Both the position numbers and the translations under genes were made by a program. From CALAZP01 sp964410725 (GTDB taxonomy: Bacteria > Bacteroidota > Bacteroidia > Chitinophagales > Saprospiraceae), in contig CAYPID010000060.1 in assembly GCA_964410725.1 (NCBI GenBank), positions 1 to 10,069 on the forward strand: a stretch of DNA of 10,069 nucleotides. The letters are read 5' to 3'. Positions within the stretch are counted from its first letter, which is position 1. Each line of letters starts with the position of its first letter. Shown piece by piece: positions 1-7,159 of the stretch. The notes under the pieces are model-generated. The model saw nothing but the letters and a program-made list of their open reading frames with translations, searched no databases and was not told the DNA's origin.

Positions 1-1
1 G

Positions 2-544
2 TTGCACTTTAATCCCAAGTATTCTACCCATAATCTACTGGGCACCTACCTGTTTAACGACGGCGCCGCTGCTTGTTTGATTTGCGGTTCGAAAGTTCCT
101 CCAACTGCTCATCCTATTCAAATTAAGAGTTTTCACTCTAAGTTATTTTCCCAAGGTAAACGAGAAATGGAGTGGTTGATTGGTGATCAAGGTTTTGAAT
201 TGACCCTAAGTAGTCGAGTTCCTGTATATGTCAAGCGATATCTTAAAGAGACCATTCAGGAAGTATTAGACCATACTAATCTGCTCACCTCCGAGGTCCA
301 TCACGCCGTTCATCCTGGTGGAAAAAATATCCTTAAAGCAGTTGAGCAAGCTTTGTCATTACCCGTTGATGCACTTTCTCCCTCCTGGGCTGTCCTATTC
401 CAATATGGTAATATGAGTTCGGCTACGATACAGTTTGTGATACAAAAAATGTTAGCAGAACCTGAAAAATATAAAGGCCCCATTTTGGCTACTGCTTTTG
501 GGCCGGGATTGACTATTGAAACGGCACATCTTGAAATCGAATAA
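2..544 (+). CDS. Type III polyketide synthase, C-terminal half (5' end outside window)
   Basis: This is the C-terminal part of a chalcone/stilbene-synthase-like type III polyketide synthase. These enzymes extend an acyl-CoA starter with malonyl-type units and cyclise the product to a resorcinol, pyrone or related ring. About 180 residues are visible, roughly half of the usual 350-400. Landmarks, numbered from the window edge: LFNDGAAACLI at 17-27; VHPGG with the catalytic His at 104; YGNMSS with the catalytic Asn at 137; and FGPGLTIET at 166-174, the family's C-terminal loop. Two of the three Cys-His-Asn triad residues are therefore present. The Cys should lie upstream of the window. The first in-frame codon here is TTG, but the family alignment shows the gene starts further upstream, so this is not the true start. 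The methyltransferase gene follows after 5 nt, indicating one transcript. Starter and ring type cannot be read from this half. Confidence 0.93.
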   Translation: MHFNPKYSTHNLLGTYLFNDGAAACLICGSKVPPTAHPIQIKSFHSKLFSQGKREMEWLIGDQGFELTLSSRVPVYVKRYLKETIQEVLDHTNLLTSEVHHAVHPGGKNILKAVEQALSLPVDALSPSWAVLFQYGNMSSATIQFVIQKMLAEPEKYKGPILATAFGPGLTIETAHLEIE

Positions 545-549
545 ATAGT

Positions 550-1275
550 ATGGGCAAGGTTGATTTTTCCAAAAGAAGTACTGCAAAAGAATGGATGGAT
601 GAACCCATATCTGATCAAGAACTATTTTTTCAGAATTTACGGGAAATAGAATTCATTAATAAATTTACCGGAGGTCCAGCTACTGGCTTCAAAGCCCTTA
701 CTCAACTCATAGGACAAAGGAAGGGAACCCTGAATTTAGTTGAAATTGGATTTGGTTCTGGTGATATGTTACAATATTTAATGGAACATCAGCACCTACT
801 TCCAGTCCAATTGAATATTACTGCTATCGATATCCTTCCAGAGACGGTAGCATATGTTCAGAAAAATTATCCATCCTTATTGGAAACTGTTGATTTTCAG
901 GTTATGGACTACCGCGAATGGTTGGCAAGTGGCCATCAACCCGACCTAATCTATGCGGGCCTGTTTTGTCACCATCTTTCTGATGCGGAATTGATAGAAT
1001 TTTTGCAATACTGTAGGTGTGCAAATATTGGATTCGTGATCAACGATTTAGCTAGAGCACCTTTACCTTATTATTTTATCAAATATGCCACCAGAATATT
1101 TGCTCAATCCCCATTTACCCGGAACGACGCCCCCCTTTCCGTTTTACGCGCTTTTACCGAAGGTGAATGGAAAAATTTTTTAAAAAATGCAGGAGTTAGA
1201 CATGCAGAAGTGGCCTGGAAATGGGCCTATCGGTATCTAATTACAGGAAGAAATTTTCAAGAATATGGCAAGTGA
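550..1275 (+). CDS. Class I SAM-dependent methyltransferase of the polyketide operon
   Basis: A 241-residue Rossmann-fold methyltransferase. Motif I is VEIGFGSGD (64-72). An acidic residue after the second strand (Asp94 in AIDI) probably contacts the SAM ribose. A CHHLSD segment (140-145) lies where motif IV/post-IV would be. The N-terminal pattern EWMDEP followed by LREIEFINKF (about 14-39) resembles, from memory, methyltransferases found beside bacterial type III polyketide synthases. It starts 5 nt after the synthase stop, and its last 11 nt overlap the oxidoreductase gene in another frame, so the three are very probably co-expressed. The likely role is O- or C-methylation of the polyketide ring, by analogy with SrsB of Streptomyces griseus. 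The substrate is inferred from context only. The ATG has no Shine-Dalgarno sequence, as is usual in Bacteroidota. A homopolymer-rich stretch (A5-T6-A6) lies at 1171-1187 but the frame is intact. Confidence 0.88.
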   Translation: MGKVDFSKRSTAKEWMDEPISDQELFFQNLREIEFINKFTGGPATGFKALTQLIGQRKGTLNLVEIGFGSGDMLQYLMEHQHLLPVQLNITAIDILPETVAYVQKNYPSLLETVDFQVMDYREWLASGHQPDLIYAGLFCHHLSDAELIEFLQYCRCANIGFVINDLARAPLPYYFIKYATRIFAQSPFTRNDAPLSVLRAFTEGEWKNFLKNAGVRHAEVAWKWAYRYLITGRNFQEYGK

Positions 1276-2380
1276 ATCTAACATTTTGATAGTTGGAGGT
1301 GGATTGGCGGGATTGTCTTTGGCCATTCTGCTGGCCCAAAAGGACTATAAAGTCCAACTGTGGGAAAAGGGAGCATACCCTCGCCATAAAGTTTGCGGAG
1401 AATTCATCAGTACTGAAAGTCTTCCTTTCTTAGAAAGACTTGGGTTGGGAGAGGAGTTGGCTAAGTGGCCTAGCATTAATCGATTTTTTTTAACATCTGA
1501 ATATGGATATGCCGGGGAATGTAATTTAAAGATAGGTGGAGTAGGGGTCAGTCGATTTCACCTTGATCATTTATTGTACGAAAAGGCGCTGGCTTGTGGG
1601 GTAAAAGTGCTGACGCATAGTACAGTTAAAAAAATTAGATGGGACGGCGTACAAAAAGAATATGAGGTTAAATCCAGCAAGGGTGTAGAGGAAAATTTCC
1701 AATTGGTTATCGGTTCATTTGGAAGAATCAATGGATTACTCCCATTGAATATGCAAACCAAAAAATACCTCGGTGTAAAATATCATATTGCTGAAGGTCC
1801 CGCCCGGGATACGATGGAAATGCATCACTTTGAGGGAGGGTATTGCGGGGTTTCCGCAATAGAGGGTCAACATTTTTGTCTCTGCTATTTGGTCGATGTG
1901 GAGCGTTTCAAACCATTCGGTGGGGATATTGAGCGTTTAGAGGATGAAGTATTGTCAACCAACCAATTTTTAAAAAAGCGATTATCTGCTGCTCGATTGT
2001 TTCAAGGGGTCCGAACTGCCCACATTGCATTTGGAACCACTTCATTAGATGAAATTAGTTATCCGCTTACTGGAGATGCCCTTGGTTTTATTCCCCCCAT
2101 TACCGGCAATGGAATGAGCTTGGCTTTTAGATCCGCAGCCTATCTTTTGCCTTTATGTGAGGCCTATTTGAATGGTAAAATATCCCGTTTAGAACTAATT
2201 CAAGAACAGAGAAATTACGCACAACAATACCTCCAAAAGAGAATTAAACGAGGCGTTTTTCTACACAACTTGATTACCAACAGAAACCCATTGCTTCAAC
2301 GAACCATTCTTAAAGGATTAACTCAATTCTCTGGATTAATGCGCCTTTCGGCAAAAATGGCAGTAGGGGATTCTTTTTAG
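1265..2380 (+). CDS. FAD-dependent oxidoreductase, geranylgeranyl-reductase/hydroxylase-like, polyketide operon
   Basis: A 371-residue flavoprotein of the p-hydroxybenzoate-hydroxylase/geranylgeranyl-reductase superfamily. The N-terminal dinucleotide fold has GGGLAG (11-16, a GxGxxG motif) and the ribose-binding acid Glu34 in LWEK. Next comes RHKVCGEFIS (40-49), a signature of the geranylgeranyl-reductase-like branch. The second FAD motif GDALGFIPPITGNGM starts at 270 and places Asp271 at the flavin ribityl chain. No signal peptide or clear transmembrane helix is visible. The start overlaps the methyltransferase end by 11 nt, which suggests coupled translation. By position it matches SrsC, the flavin hydroxylase that oxidises methylated alkylresorcinols towards quinones. 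Reduction of an isoprenoid or acyl double bond is the alternative. The family call is solid; the reaction is inferred. Its TAG stop overlaps the stop codon of the convergent fluoride-channel gene. Confidence 0.88.
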   Translation: MASESNILIVGGGLAGLSLAILLAQKDYKVQLWEKGAYPRHKVCGEFISTESLPFLERLGLGEELAKWPSINRFFLTSEYGYAGECNLKIGGVGVSRFHLDHLLYEKALACGVKVLTHSTVKKIRWDGVQKEYEVKSSKGVEENFQLVIGSFGRINGLLPLNMQTKKYLGVKYHIAEGPARDTMEMHHFEGGYCGVSAIEGQHFCLCYLVDVERFKPFGGDIERLEDEVLSTNQFLKKRLSAARLFQGVRTAHIAFGTTSLDEISYPLTGDALGFIPPITGNGMSLAFRSAAYLLPLCEAYLNGKISRLELIQEQRNYAQQYLQKRIKRGVFLHNLITNRNPLLQRTILKGLTQFSGLMRLSAKMAVGDSF

Positions 2381-2754
2381 ATTTTCTGAATGGTGTAGTA
2401 GCCTAAAAAGACCAGGGACCATCCTGCGAGTAAGGTCACTAAAACATAAGCAATGGCCGCAGAATATTGCCCTTTTTCAAACAAGAGCAGGGTGTCGTAG
2501 GAAAAAGCTGAATAGGTGGTAAATCCACCGCAAAATCCTGTGATGGCGAGCCATTGTAGGTCTTGGTAAACCGGCACGGATTGCCTAACATGCCAGCCGT
2601 ACAATAAGCCAATCAATAAAGATCCCGTCAAATTAACGATGACCGTACCCAACGGAAAAGGAGCCACTCCTAATTTTTGAGTGAGCAGGCCTGTGGCATA
2701 CCTTAAGATACTCCCCAAACCACCACCAATTCCTATAAGAAAGATTGCTTTCAT
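2377..2754 (-). CDS. crcB: Fluoride ion channel FluC/CrcB
   Basis: A 125-residue four-helix membrane protein of the usual FluC length. These proteins form dual-topology dimers that let fluoride leave the cytoplasm. Family motifs appear in order: GGGLGSILRY (10-19) in helix 1; GTVIVNLTGSLLIG (36-49) in helix 2, with the pore Asn41; and GFCGGFTTYSAFS (73-85) in the broken helix 3, which provides the central sodium site and the fluoride-lining aromatics. The first Phe-box position is Tyr81 rather than the common Phe; the second is Phe84. Only one copy is present here, consistent with a homodimer. The ATG overlaps the stop of the DUF2461 gene by 4 nt (ATGA), so it is the second gene of a two-gene operon. 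No fluoride riboswitch can sit directly before it, because that DNA is coding. Confidence 0.95.
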   Translation of the reverse strand: MKAIFLIGIGGGLGSILRYATGLLTQKLGVAPFPLGTVIVNLTGSLLIGLLYGWHVRQSVPVYQDLQWLAITGFCGGFTTYSAFSYDTLLLFEKGQYSAAIAYVLVTLLAGWSLVFLGYYTIQKI

Positions 2755-3425
2755 TGGAATAAAGGTACACCATTTTCGTCTGTACTCAACACTTCACTCA
2801 TGTAATTGAAAAAAGGTAACATGGCTTCGAAAGTTTCCAAGATGGTGGGTAAAAATTCATCTGACCAAACCTCCTGATCGGTTAGTTTTTTCATCGCCAG
2901 ATATTGTTTGTACTTCAACAGGTCAATGGCGGGATGATCTTTGGGAAACCCTTGAGGGGCACTTTTTAATTGGTCTCCCTGTAAACTGCCAAAGTGCTTT
3001 TTGAAGGTAGCAGACTGTATGATGTTTTTTAATGAATTGGGATCAGCGGCAAGTTCTTTTCGAATATGCTTAAGGTCCGCCGATTCAGGAGCCCAAAAGC
3101 CTCCTCCTAGAAAGCAGTTACCAGGTTCTATATGGACATAATAACCTCCACGACGCATCATCCCCTCTCGTTTGATCCAGAAACTGAAATGTGGTTTGTA
3201 CGGCATTTTATTACTAGAAAATCTTACATCTCTGTAGATTCGGAATATTTTAACTGCCTCTAACACATCAAAAGACTGCATGCCTTCCAATACTGCATTG
3301 GAGAAGGCTTTGAAGTTTTGATATTCCTCCTGGTATTGGGGTTTGTGGGTGGCAAACCAGTCCCGATTGTTGTTGGCTTTGAGGTCAAGCAGAAATGTTC
3401 TTAAAGAATCATTGAGTTTTTTCAT
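2751..3425 (-). CDS. DUF2461 family protein
   Basis: A 224-residue soluble protein recognised as DUF2461, a family without an established biochemical function as far as I know. The hallmark segments are all present: LRTFLLDLKANNNRDWF (8-24), followed by HKPQY; RIYRDVRFSSNKMPYKPHF (62-80); and the Gly-rich GGYYVHIEPG...FLGGGFW (93-111). No signal peptide or membrane helix is visible, so it is probably cytoplasmic. The length matches the family and the gene looks intact. It is the first gene of the minus-strand pair with crcB, overlapping it by 4 nt, so crcB expression probably depends on the promoter upstream of this gene. That operon link does not by itself imply a role in fluoride tolerance. 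Confidence 0.9.
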   Translation of the reverse strand: MKKLNDSLRTFLLDLKANNNRDWFATHKPQYQEEYQNFKAFSNAVLEGMQSFDVLEAVKIFRIYRDVRFSSNKMPYKPHFSFWIKREGMMRRGGYYVHIEPGNCFLGGGFWAPESADLKHIRKELAADPNSLKNIIQSATFKKHFGSLQGDQLKSAPQGFPKDHPAIDLLKYKQYLAMKKLTDQEVWSDEFLPTILETFEAMLPFFNYMSEVLSTDENGVPLFQ

Positions 3426-3464
3426 ATTTTAAACTTGCATAAAAATTAAATATAAAACATTTTC
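3426..3464. promoter_or_regulatory. Short divergent intergenic region
   Basis: This 39-nt, almost wholly A/T spacer separates the start codons of the DUF2461 gene (minus) and the DUF547 gene (plus). Because the genes diverge, at least part of both promoters must lie here or reach into the opposite coding sequence. On the minus strand TATATTTA resembles the Bacteroidota -7 element TAnnTTTG, but I find no matching TTG element at the expected spacing. No convincing promoter box is seen for the plus strand. No Shine-Dalgarno sequence precedes either gene. Confidence 0.35.
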
Positions 3465-4148
3465 ATGGGTAAAGGTAAGGATGAAATTCAGTGGATGGCT
3501 AGTGAATTATTGATTCAAATGAGTAAAAATGGACCTATTGCACCAGCTGTAAAGGCCATTAAAAGTACTTATTTAAGTGAGCTACAGGAGGCTTTGGATA
3601 CCGAGGATAAGCGAAAAGCCTTTTGGATTAATCTGTACAATGGAGCCTTTTTGATCTTGCGGAAAAAGAACCAGTTAAATACCCCTAAAATTTTCACCAC
3701 TCGTCGAATCAAGTTTGCCGACTTCTCCTTGTCTCTCGATGATATCGAACATGGAATTTTGCGCAAAGGACAATGGAAATTTGGATTGGGTTATATCAGG
3801 TGGCCATTTATTCGCCCATCGGTTTCAGCCCTAATGGTGGAGCAATTAGATTATAGAATTCATTTTGCATTAAACTGTGGAGCGAAGAGTTGTCCAATTA
3901 TAAGATTTTACGATTATTTAAAACTAACGGAACAACTAAATCGCGCCCAAAATTTGTTTGTTAAAGAAGACAGTCAGGAGCAGGGCAATCAATTGTTGGT
4001 TTCCAAGATTTTCTTGTGGTTTTATGGGGATTTTGGCGGAAGAAGAGGCATCATAAATTTGCATCAAAAAATTTTGCATTTGAAAAGATCGTCTTATTCT
4101 ATCAAATATCACCCTTACGATTGGTCTCCTGCTCATAGGTTTGAATAA
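3465..4148 (+). CDS. DUF547 domain-containing protein
   Basis: A 227-residue protein of the DUF547 family, whose function is not established. Family landmarks: KAFWINLYNGAFL (51-63); FADFSLSLDDIEHGILR (84-100); and DYRIHFALNCGAKSCP (129-144), with the conserved His133 and the paired Cys138 and Cys143 that give the family a protease- or thiol-enzyme-like look. An aromatic YHPYDW lies near the C-terminus (215-220). Many family members carry a signal peptide. This one has a charged N-terminus (MGKGKDE) and no hydrophobic leader, so it is probably cytoplasmic unless the start is misplaced. The chosen ATG lies 39 nt from the divergent gene, which leaves little room for a longer protein. The patatin gene follows after 11 nt, so the two are probably co-transcribed. 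Confidence 0.88.
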   Translation: MGKGKDEIQWMASELLIQMSKNGPIAPAVKAIKSTYLSELQEALDTEDKRKAFWINLYNGAFLILRKKNQLNTPKIFTTRRIKFADFSLSLDDIEHGILRKGQWKFGLGYIRWPFIRPSVSALMVEQLDYRIHFALNCGAKSCPIIRFYDYLKLTEQLNRAQNLFVKEDSQEQGNQLLVSKIFLWFYGDFGGRRGIINLHQKILHLKRSSYSIKYHPYDWSPAHRFE

Positions 4149-4159
4149 AATTTAATCTT

Positions 4160-6397
4160 TTGAAAGTAAAAATAGGTTGGGGTTTTATATTCCTTTTGGT
4201 CACCTTGGGGGGCTTTACCCAGGAATTGCCCATTTCAGGTTTTGGTTTGACTTTAAGCGGTGGCGGTGCTAAAGGATTAGCACATATAGGAGTCCTTAAA
4301 GCCTTAGATTCTGCGGGAATACAAATAGATTACGTCACCGGAACCAGCATGGGCAGTATTGTTGGAGGACTATACGCTATAGGATATTCGGGAAAAGAAA
4401 TTGAAAAAATAGCCAGAGGACTCAACTGGAATGAAATCTTGAGTAATAGGGTGAGCTTGCGGTCCATCGCCATAGAAGAAAAAGCTGATTACAATAATTT
4501 CACCATTGAGGTTCCTTTCGAAGATGGTTTTTTTACCATTCCATCTGGAGCGATTGAATCCCAGGAGTTATGGCTTCAACTTTCAGAACTCTTTTTTCCT
4601 GTATATGCGATTAAGGATTTCAATCAATTTGAAAGAGCTTTTAGGGCGATTGCCGCAGATGTTGAAACAGGCGAGGTAGTGAGTTTAGATCACGGTGAAA
4701 TCATTAACGCACTTCGGGCCAGTATGGCCATTCCTGCAGTATTTACTGCAGTAGAGATAGAGGGAAGAAAATTAGTTGATGGGGGAGTGGTTCGAAATTT
4801 TCCGGTTTCTGAAGCCAAAGACATGGGTGCTGGCTATGTCTTTGCTAGTAATGTTTCCCAGGGATTGATGGCTAAAGAATATCTTACTAATCCTTTGCAG
4901 ATATTGATGCAGATTATATTTTTTAAAGAAAGTGAAGATTACGAGCGTCAAATAGCGATTAGTGATTTTTTCATTGACCATCAATTGGAGGGATATTCCA
5001 CGGGTAGTTTTGATAAGGCCAATGAAATCATTGATTTGGGAATCGCTTTGGGAGATAGTTTGTTGCCCACTTTTATAGCTATTCGAGATTCTATTTTAAA
5101 GATGAGAACCCCTATGGATGATATTCCTCGGGAAAAGCTGCCAAGATATGATTCTGTTTATGTTACAGGTATAACTGTTAATGGGTTAACCAGGATTAAC
5201 CCAGCTTCTTTTTTAAGAATCATGGATATTTTACCGGGACGGTATTATACTGCCCAGCAATTGTCTGAAGGAATTAGAAAGGCGTTTGGTAGCCTCAATT
5301 ATGAACGGATTCGATACTTTATTGAACCAGAAAATGGGAATAGGGGAAGAATTAGATTTGAGGTTAAAGAAAATACTGATTCACGAGTCAAACTAAGTAT
5401 TCTATATAATTCTTTTCTGGGGCTGAATTTAGTTGGGGATTTAACCACAAGGAATATTATTCCCAATTCTAAAACTTCTATCGCAGCCAATATTGGGGAG
5501 ACCAATAGGTTCAGGGTTGAACACCTTCAATATTTAGATCCTGGAAAGGTTTTGGCTATGGATACCAAAGTGGAATCCAATGTACTCAAGATCACTAGCT
5601 TTCAGGATTTTAATCCTACTGCTCTATATCGATTGTCTAATTTATTATGGGATACGCGCATTTTCTTGGGTAACAATCGGATGTTTACCATGGGAATCGG
5701 TAATCAATTAGAACGTGTAAAGTTTACGCCGACTTTGGAATCAGATAACGCTATAATAGGCCGAAATAATTTTGGCAAATTATACGGATTTTTTCAAATT
5801 AATACCTTGGATAGGTCGATATTCCCAGAAGCTGGAGTGGAGATTTACGCAGAGATGGGCAATTTGTACAATCACCACCAGCGGATTCGGTATCTGGAGC
5901 AAGGTCGGGAGATTAAACCCGATGTACCTATGACTTTAGCAGAGCAGAATTACCTTCAATTCAGATTCAAAGGTTCTTTTTATAAAAAACTAAGTCCTTT
6001 GTTTACTATGTCTTCCCATATAGAAGCTGGGCACACTCCCATTCAACAAGGTGACCTTTTTAACTCCTTTTATATCGGGGGCATTAAAAACATGTACCGC
6101 AATCAAATGCCTTTTCCTGGTTTATTAGATTTTAACACCACAGCTAATAGTGCCCTAGGGGTAGTGGTGGATCTGCGGACCAACCTGACTAATAGTATTT
6201 TCTTAACTGGAGAGGTAGGGGTGATGTCCACTCAATTTATTGACCCTTATACCAATCTCAAATCCACTGACTTGTTTACCGGCAGCACCATTACCATTTC
6301 CTATAATTCTATATTAGGCCCTCTTGAATTCAGCCTATTATACAGTGAGGAAACTAAAAAAGTGAACACTTACGTGAATTTTGGATTTTCGTTTTAA
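4160..6397 (+). CDS. Patatin-like phospholipase fused to POTRA and outer-membrane beta-barrel (PlpD-like, type Vd)
   Basis: A 745-residue protein with the architecture of type Vd autotransporters such as Pseudomonas PlpD. The start is TTG: it gives a clean signal peptide (KVK, then a hydrophobic run to about residue 20). No in-frame ATG occurs before Met64, inside the catalytic motif. The patatin domain (about 26-320) has the oxyanion loop GGGAKG (34-39), nucleophile elbow GTSMG with Ser63, and DGG with Asp207, so the Ser-Asp lipase dyad is intact. A POTRA-like domain follows (about 333-404, from YVTGITVNGL). A beta-strand-rich barrel of the surface-antigen/Omp85 type runs from about 408 to 745 and ends in FGFSF with the C-terminal Phe typical of outer-membrane proteins. 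The expected activity is phospholipase A/acyl hydrolase. Whether the patatin faces outward, is released or stays periplasmic is not known from sequence. It lies 11 nt after the DUF547 gene and 3 nt from the convergent dehydrogenase gene. Confidence 0.93.
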   Translation: MKVKIGWGFIFLLVTLGGFTQELPISGFGLTLSGGGAKGLAHIGVLKALDSAGIQIDYVTGTSMGSIVGGLYAIGYSGKEIEKIARGLNWNEILSNRVSLRSIAIEEKADYNNFTIEVPFEDGFFTIPSGAIESQELWLQLSELFFPVYAIKDFNQFERAFRAIAADVETGEVVSLDHGEIINALRASMAIPAVFTAVEIEGRKLVDGGVVRNFPVSEAKDMGAGYVFASNVSQGLMAKEYLTNPLQILMQIIFFKESEDYERQIAISDFFIDHQLEGYSTGSFDKANEIIDLGIALGDSLLPTFIAIRDSILKMRTPMDDIPREKLPRYDSVYVTGITVNGLTRINPASFLRIMDILPGRYYTAQQLSEGIRKAFGSLNYERIRYFIEPENGNRGRIRFEVKENTDSRVKLSILYNSFLGLNLVGDLTTRNIIPNSKTSIAANIGETNRFRVEHLQYLDPGKVLAMDTKVESNVLKITSFQDFNPTALYRLSNLLWDTRIFLGNNRMFTMGIGNQLERVKFTPTLESDNAIIGRNNFGKLYGFFQINTLDRSIFPEAGVEIYAEMGNLYNHHQRIRYLEQGREIKPDVPMTLAEQNYLQFRFKGSFYKKLSPLFTMSSHIEAGHTPIQQGDLFNSFYIGGIKNMYRNQMPFPGLLDFNTTANSALGVVVDLRTNLTNSIFLTGEVGVMSTQFIDPYTNLKSTDLFTGSTITISYNSILGPLEFSLLYSEETKKVNTYVNFGFSF

Positions 6398-6400
6398 TGC

Positions 6401-7159
6401 CTATCGACAGGTCCAACCTCCATCTGCTGTAATAACTGCGCCATTAATAAATCCTGATCCATCTTCAGCTAGAAAAAGAGCCAGTTGTGCAATTTGTTCT
6501 GGTTCCCCCATTGGAACTTCTCCCAATCCATTGATTGCTTTTAGCCCTACGGGGCTTGGATCCGTAATGGTGCTGCCAATATTGGTGTTGACTCCACCTG
6601 GAGCGATGGCATTGGCTCTTATCTTGCCCATGAATCCATAAGTAGCTGCTATGTTTTTGGTGAGGCCAATCAAACCGTGTTTAGAAGTCACATAAGCCGC
6701 ACCTCCTCGAGCACCAAAGAGTCCACCAACTGAAGCATTATTGATAATCACCCCGCCTTTATCCTGCTTTTCCATGGTTTTTATCACTGCACGAGCCAAT
6801 CGAAATGGAGCGGTAAGATTAATGGTTAATATCTTTTCCCAATACTCATCAGTAACTTCGCCTACCGTCTTGAAATTATCCATAATTCCAGCATTATTGA
6901 CCAATACATCTACTCTTCCGTAGGCTTGTAAGGTGGCCTCTAAAATTTTTTCAGCGGCATGAGGTTCCCCCAAATCGATATGGATTCCCGTTGCAATTCC
7001 ACCTGAAGAAAGGATGGTCTCTACGGTTTTTAAAACTCCGGATTCATTCAAATCCACCACAACTACGTAAGCCCCTTCTTTGGCAAACAGCTCGGCCATG
7101 GCTTTCCCCATACCGGATGCTGCGCCAGTCACAATTACTGTTTTATTTTTTAATCTCAT
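6401..7159 (-). CDS. SDR family NAD(P)-dependent oxidoreductase
   Basis: A 252-residue classical short-chain dehydrogenase/reductase of standard length. The cofactor motif TGAASGMG (11-18) opens the Rossmann fold, and Asp36 at the end of the second strand suggests NAD(H) rather than NADP(H). NNAG is at 88-91. The catalytic set is Asn114, Ser143, Tyr156 and Lys160 (YVTSK), all present. The C-terminal FINGAVITADGGW segment is typical of 3-oxoacyl-ACP-reductase-like and sugar/alcohol dehydrogenase members. The substrate cannot be told from sequence. It is probably cytoplasmic. The ATG is well placed, with MRLKNKTVIVTG being a normal SDR beginning. The flavin amine oxidase gene lies 70 nt upstream on the same strand, so co-transcription is possible but not assured. 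Its TAG stop lies 3 nt from the patatin stop, leaving no space for a terminator between them. Confidence 0.93.
   Translation of the reverse strand: MRLKNKTVIVTGAASGMGKAMAELFAKEGAYVVVVDLNESGVLKTVETILSSGGIATGIHIDLGEPHAAEKILEATLQAYGRVDVLVNNAGIMDNFKTVGEVTDEYWEKILTINLTAPFRLARAVIKTMEKQDKGGVIINNASVGGLFGARGGAAYVTSKHGLIGLTKNIAATYGFMGKIRANAIAPGGVNTNIGSTITDPSPVGLKAINGLGEVPMGEPEQIAQLALFLAEDGSGFINGAVITADGGWTCR

Noticed and set aside
2..4. TTG at the window edge as the start of the polyketide synthase
   Set aside because: The visible protein begins in the middle of a conserved family region and lacks the N-terminal half with the catalytic Cys, so the gene continues upstream.
310..618. Minus-strand reading frame of 102 codons
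   Set aside because: It is the shadow of the polyketide synthase and the methyltransferase start; no plausible domain or start context.
2640..2800. Fluoride riboswitch upstream of crcB
   Set aside because: The sequence before the crcB start is the coding end of the DUF2461 gene with a 4-nt overlap, and nothing resembling the riboswitch is visible.
6381..6641. Plus-strand reading frame of 86 codons after the patatin gene
   Set aside because: It lies antisense to the dehydrogenase gene, whose catalytic motifs are complete, and shows no family features.
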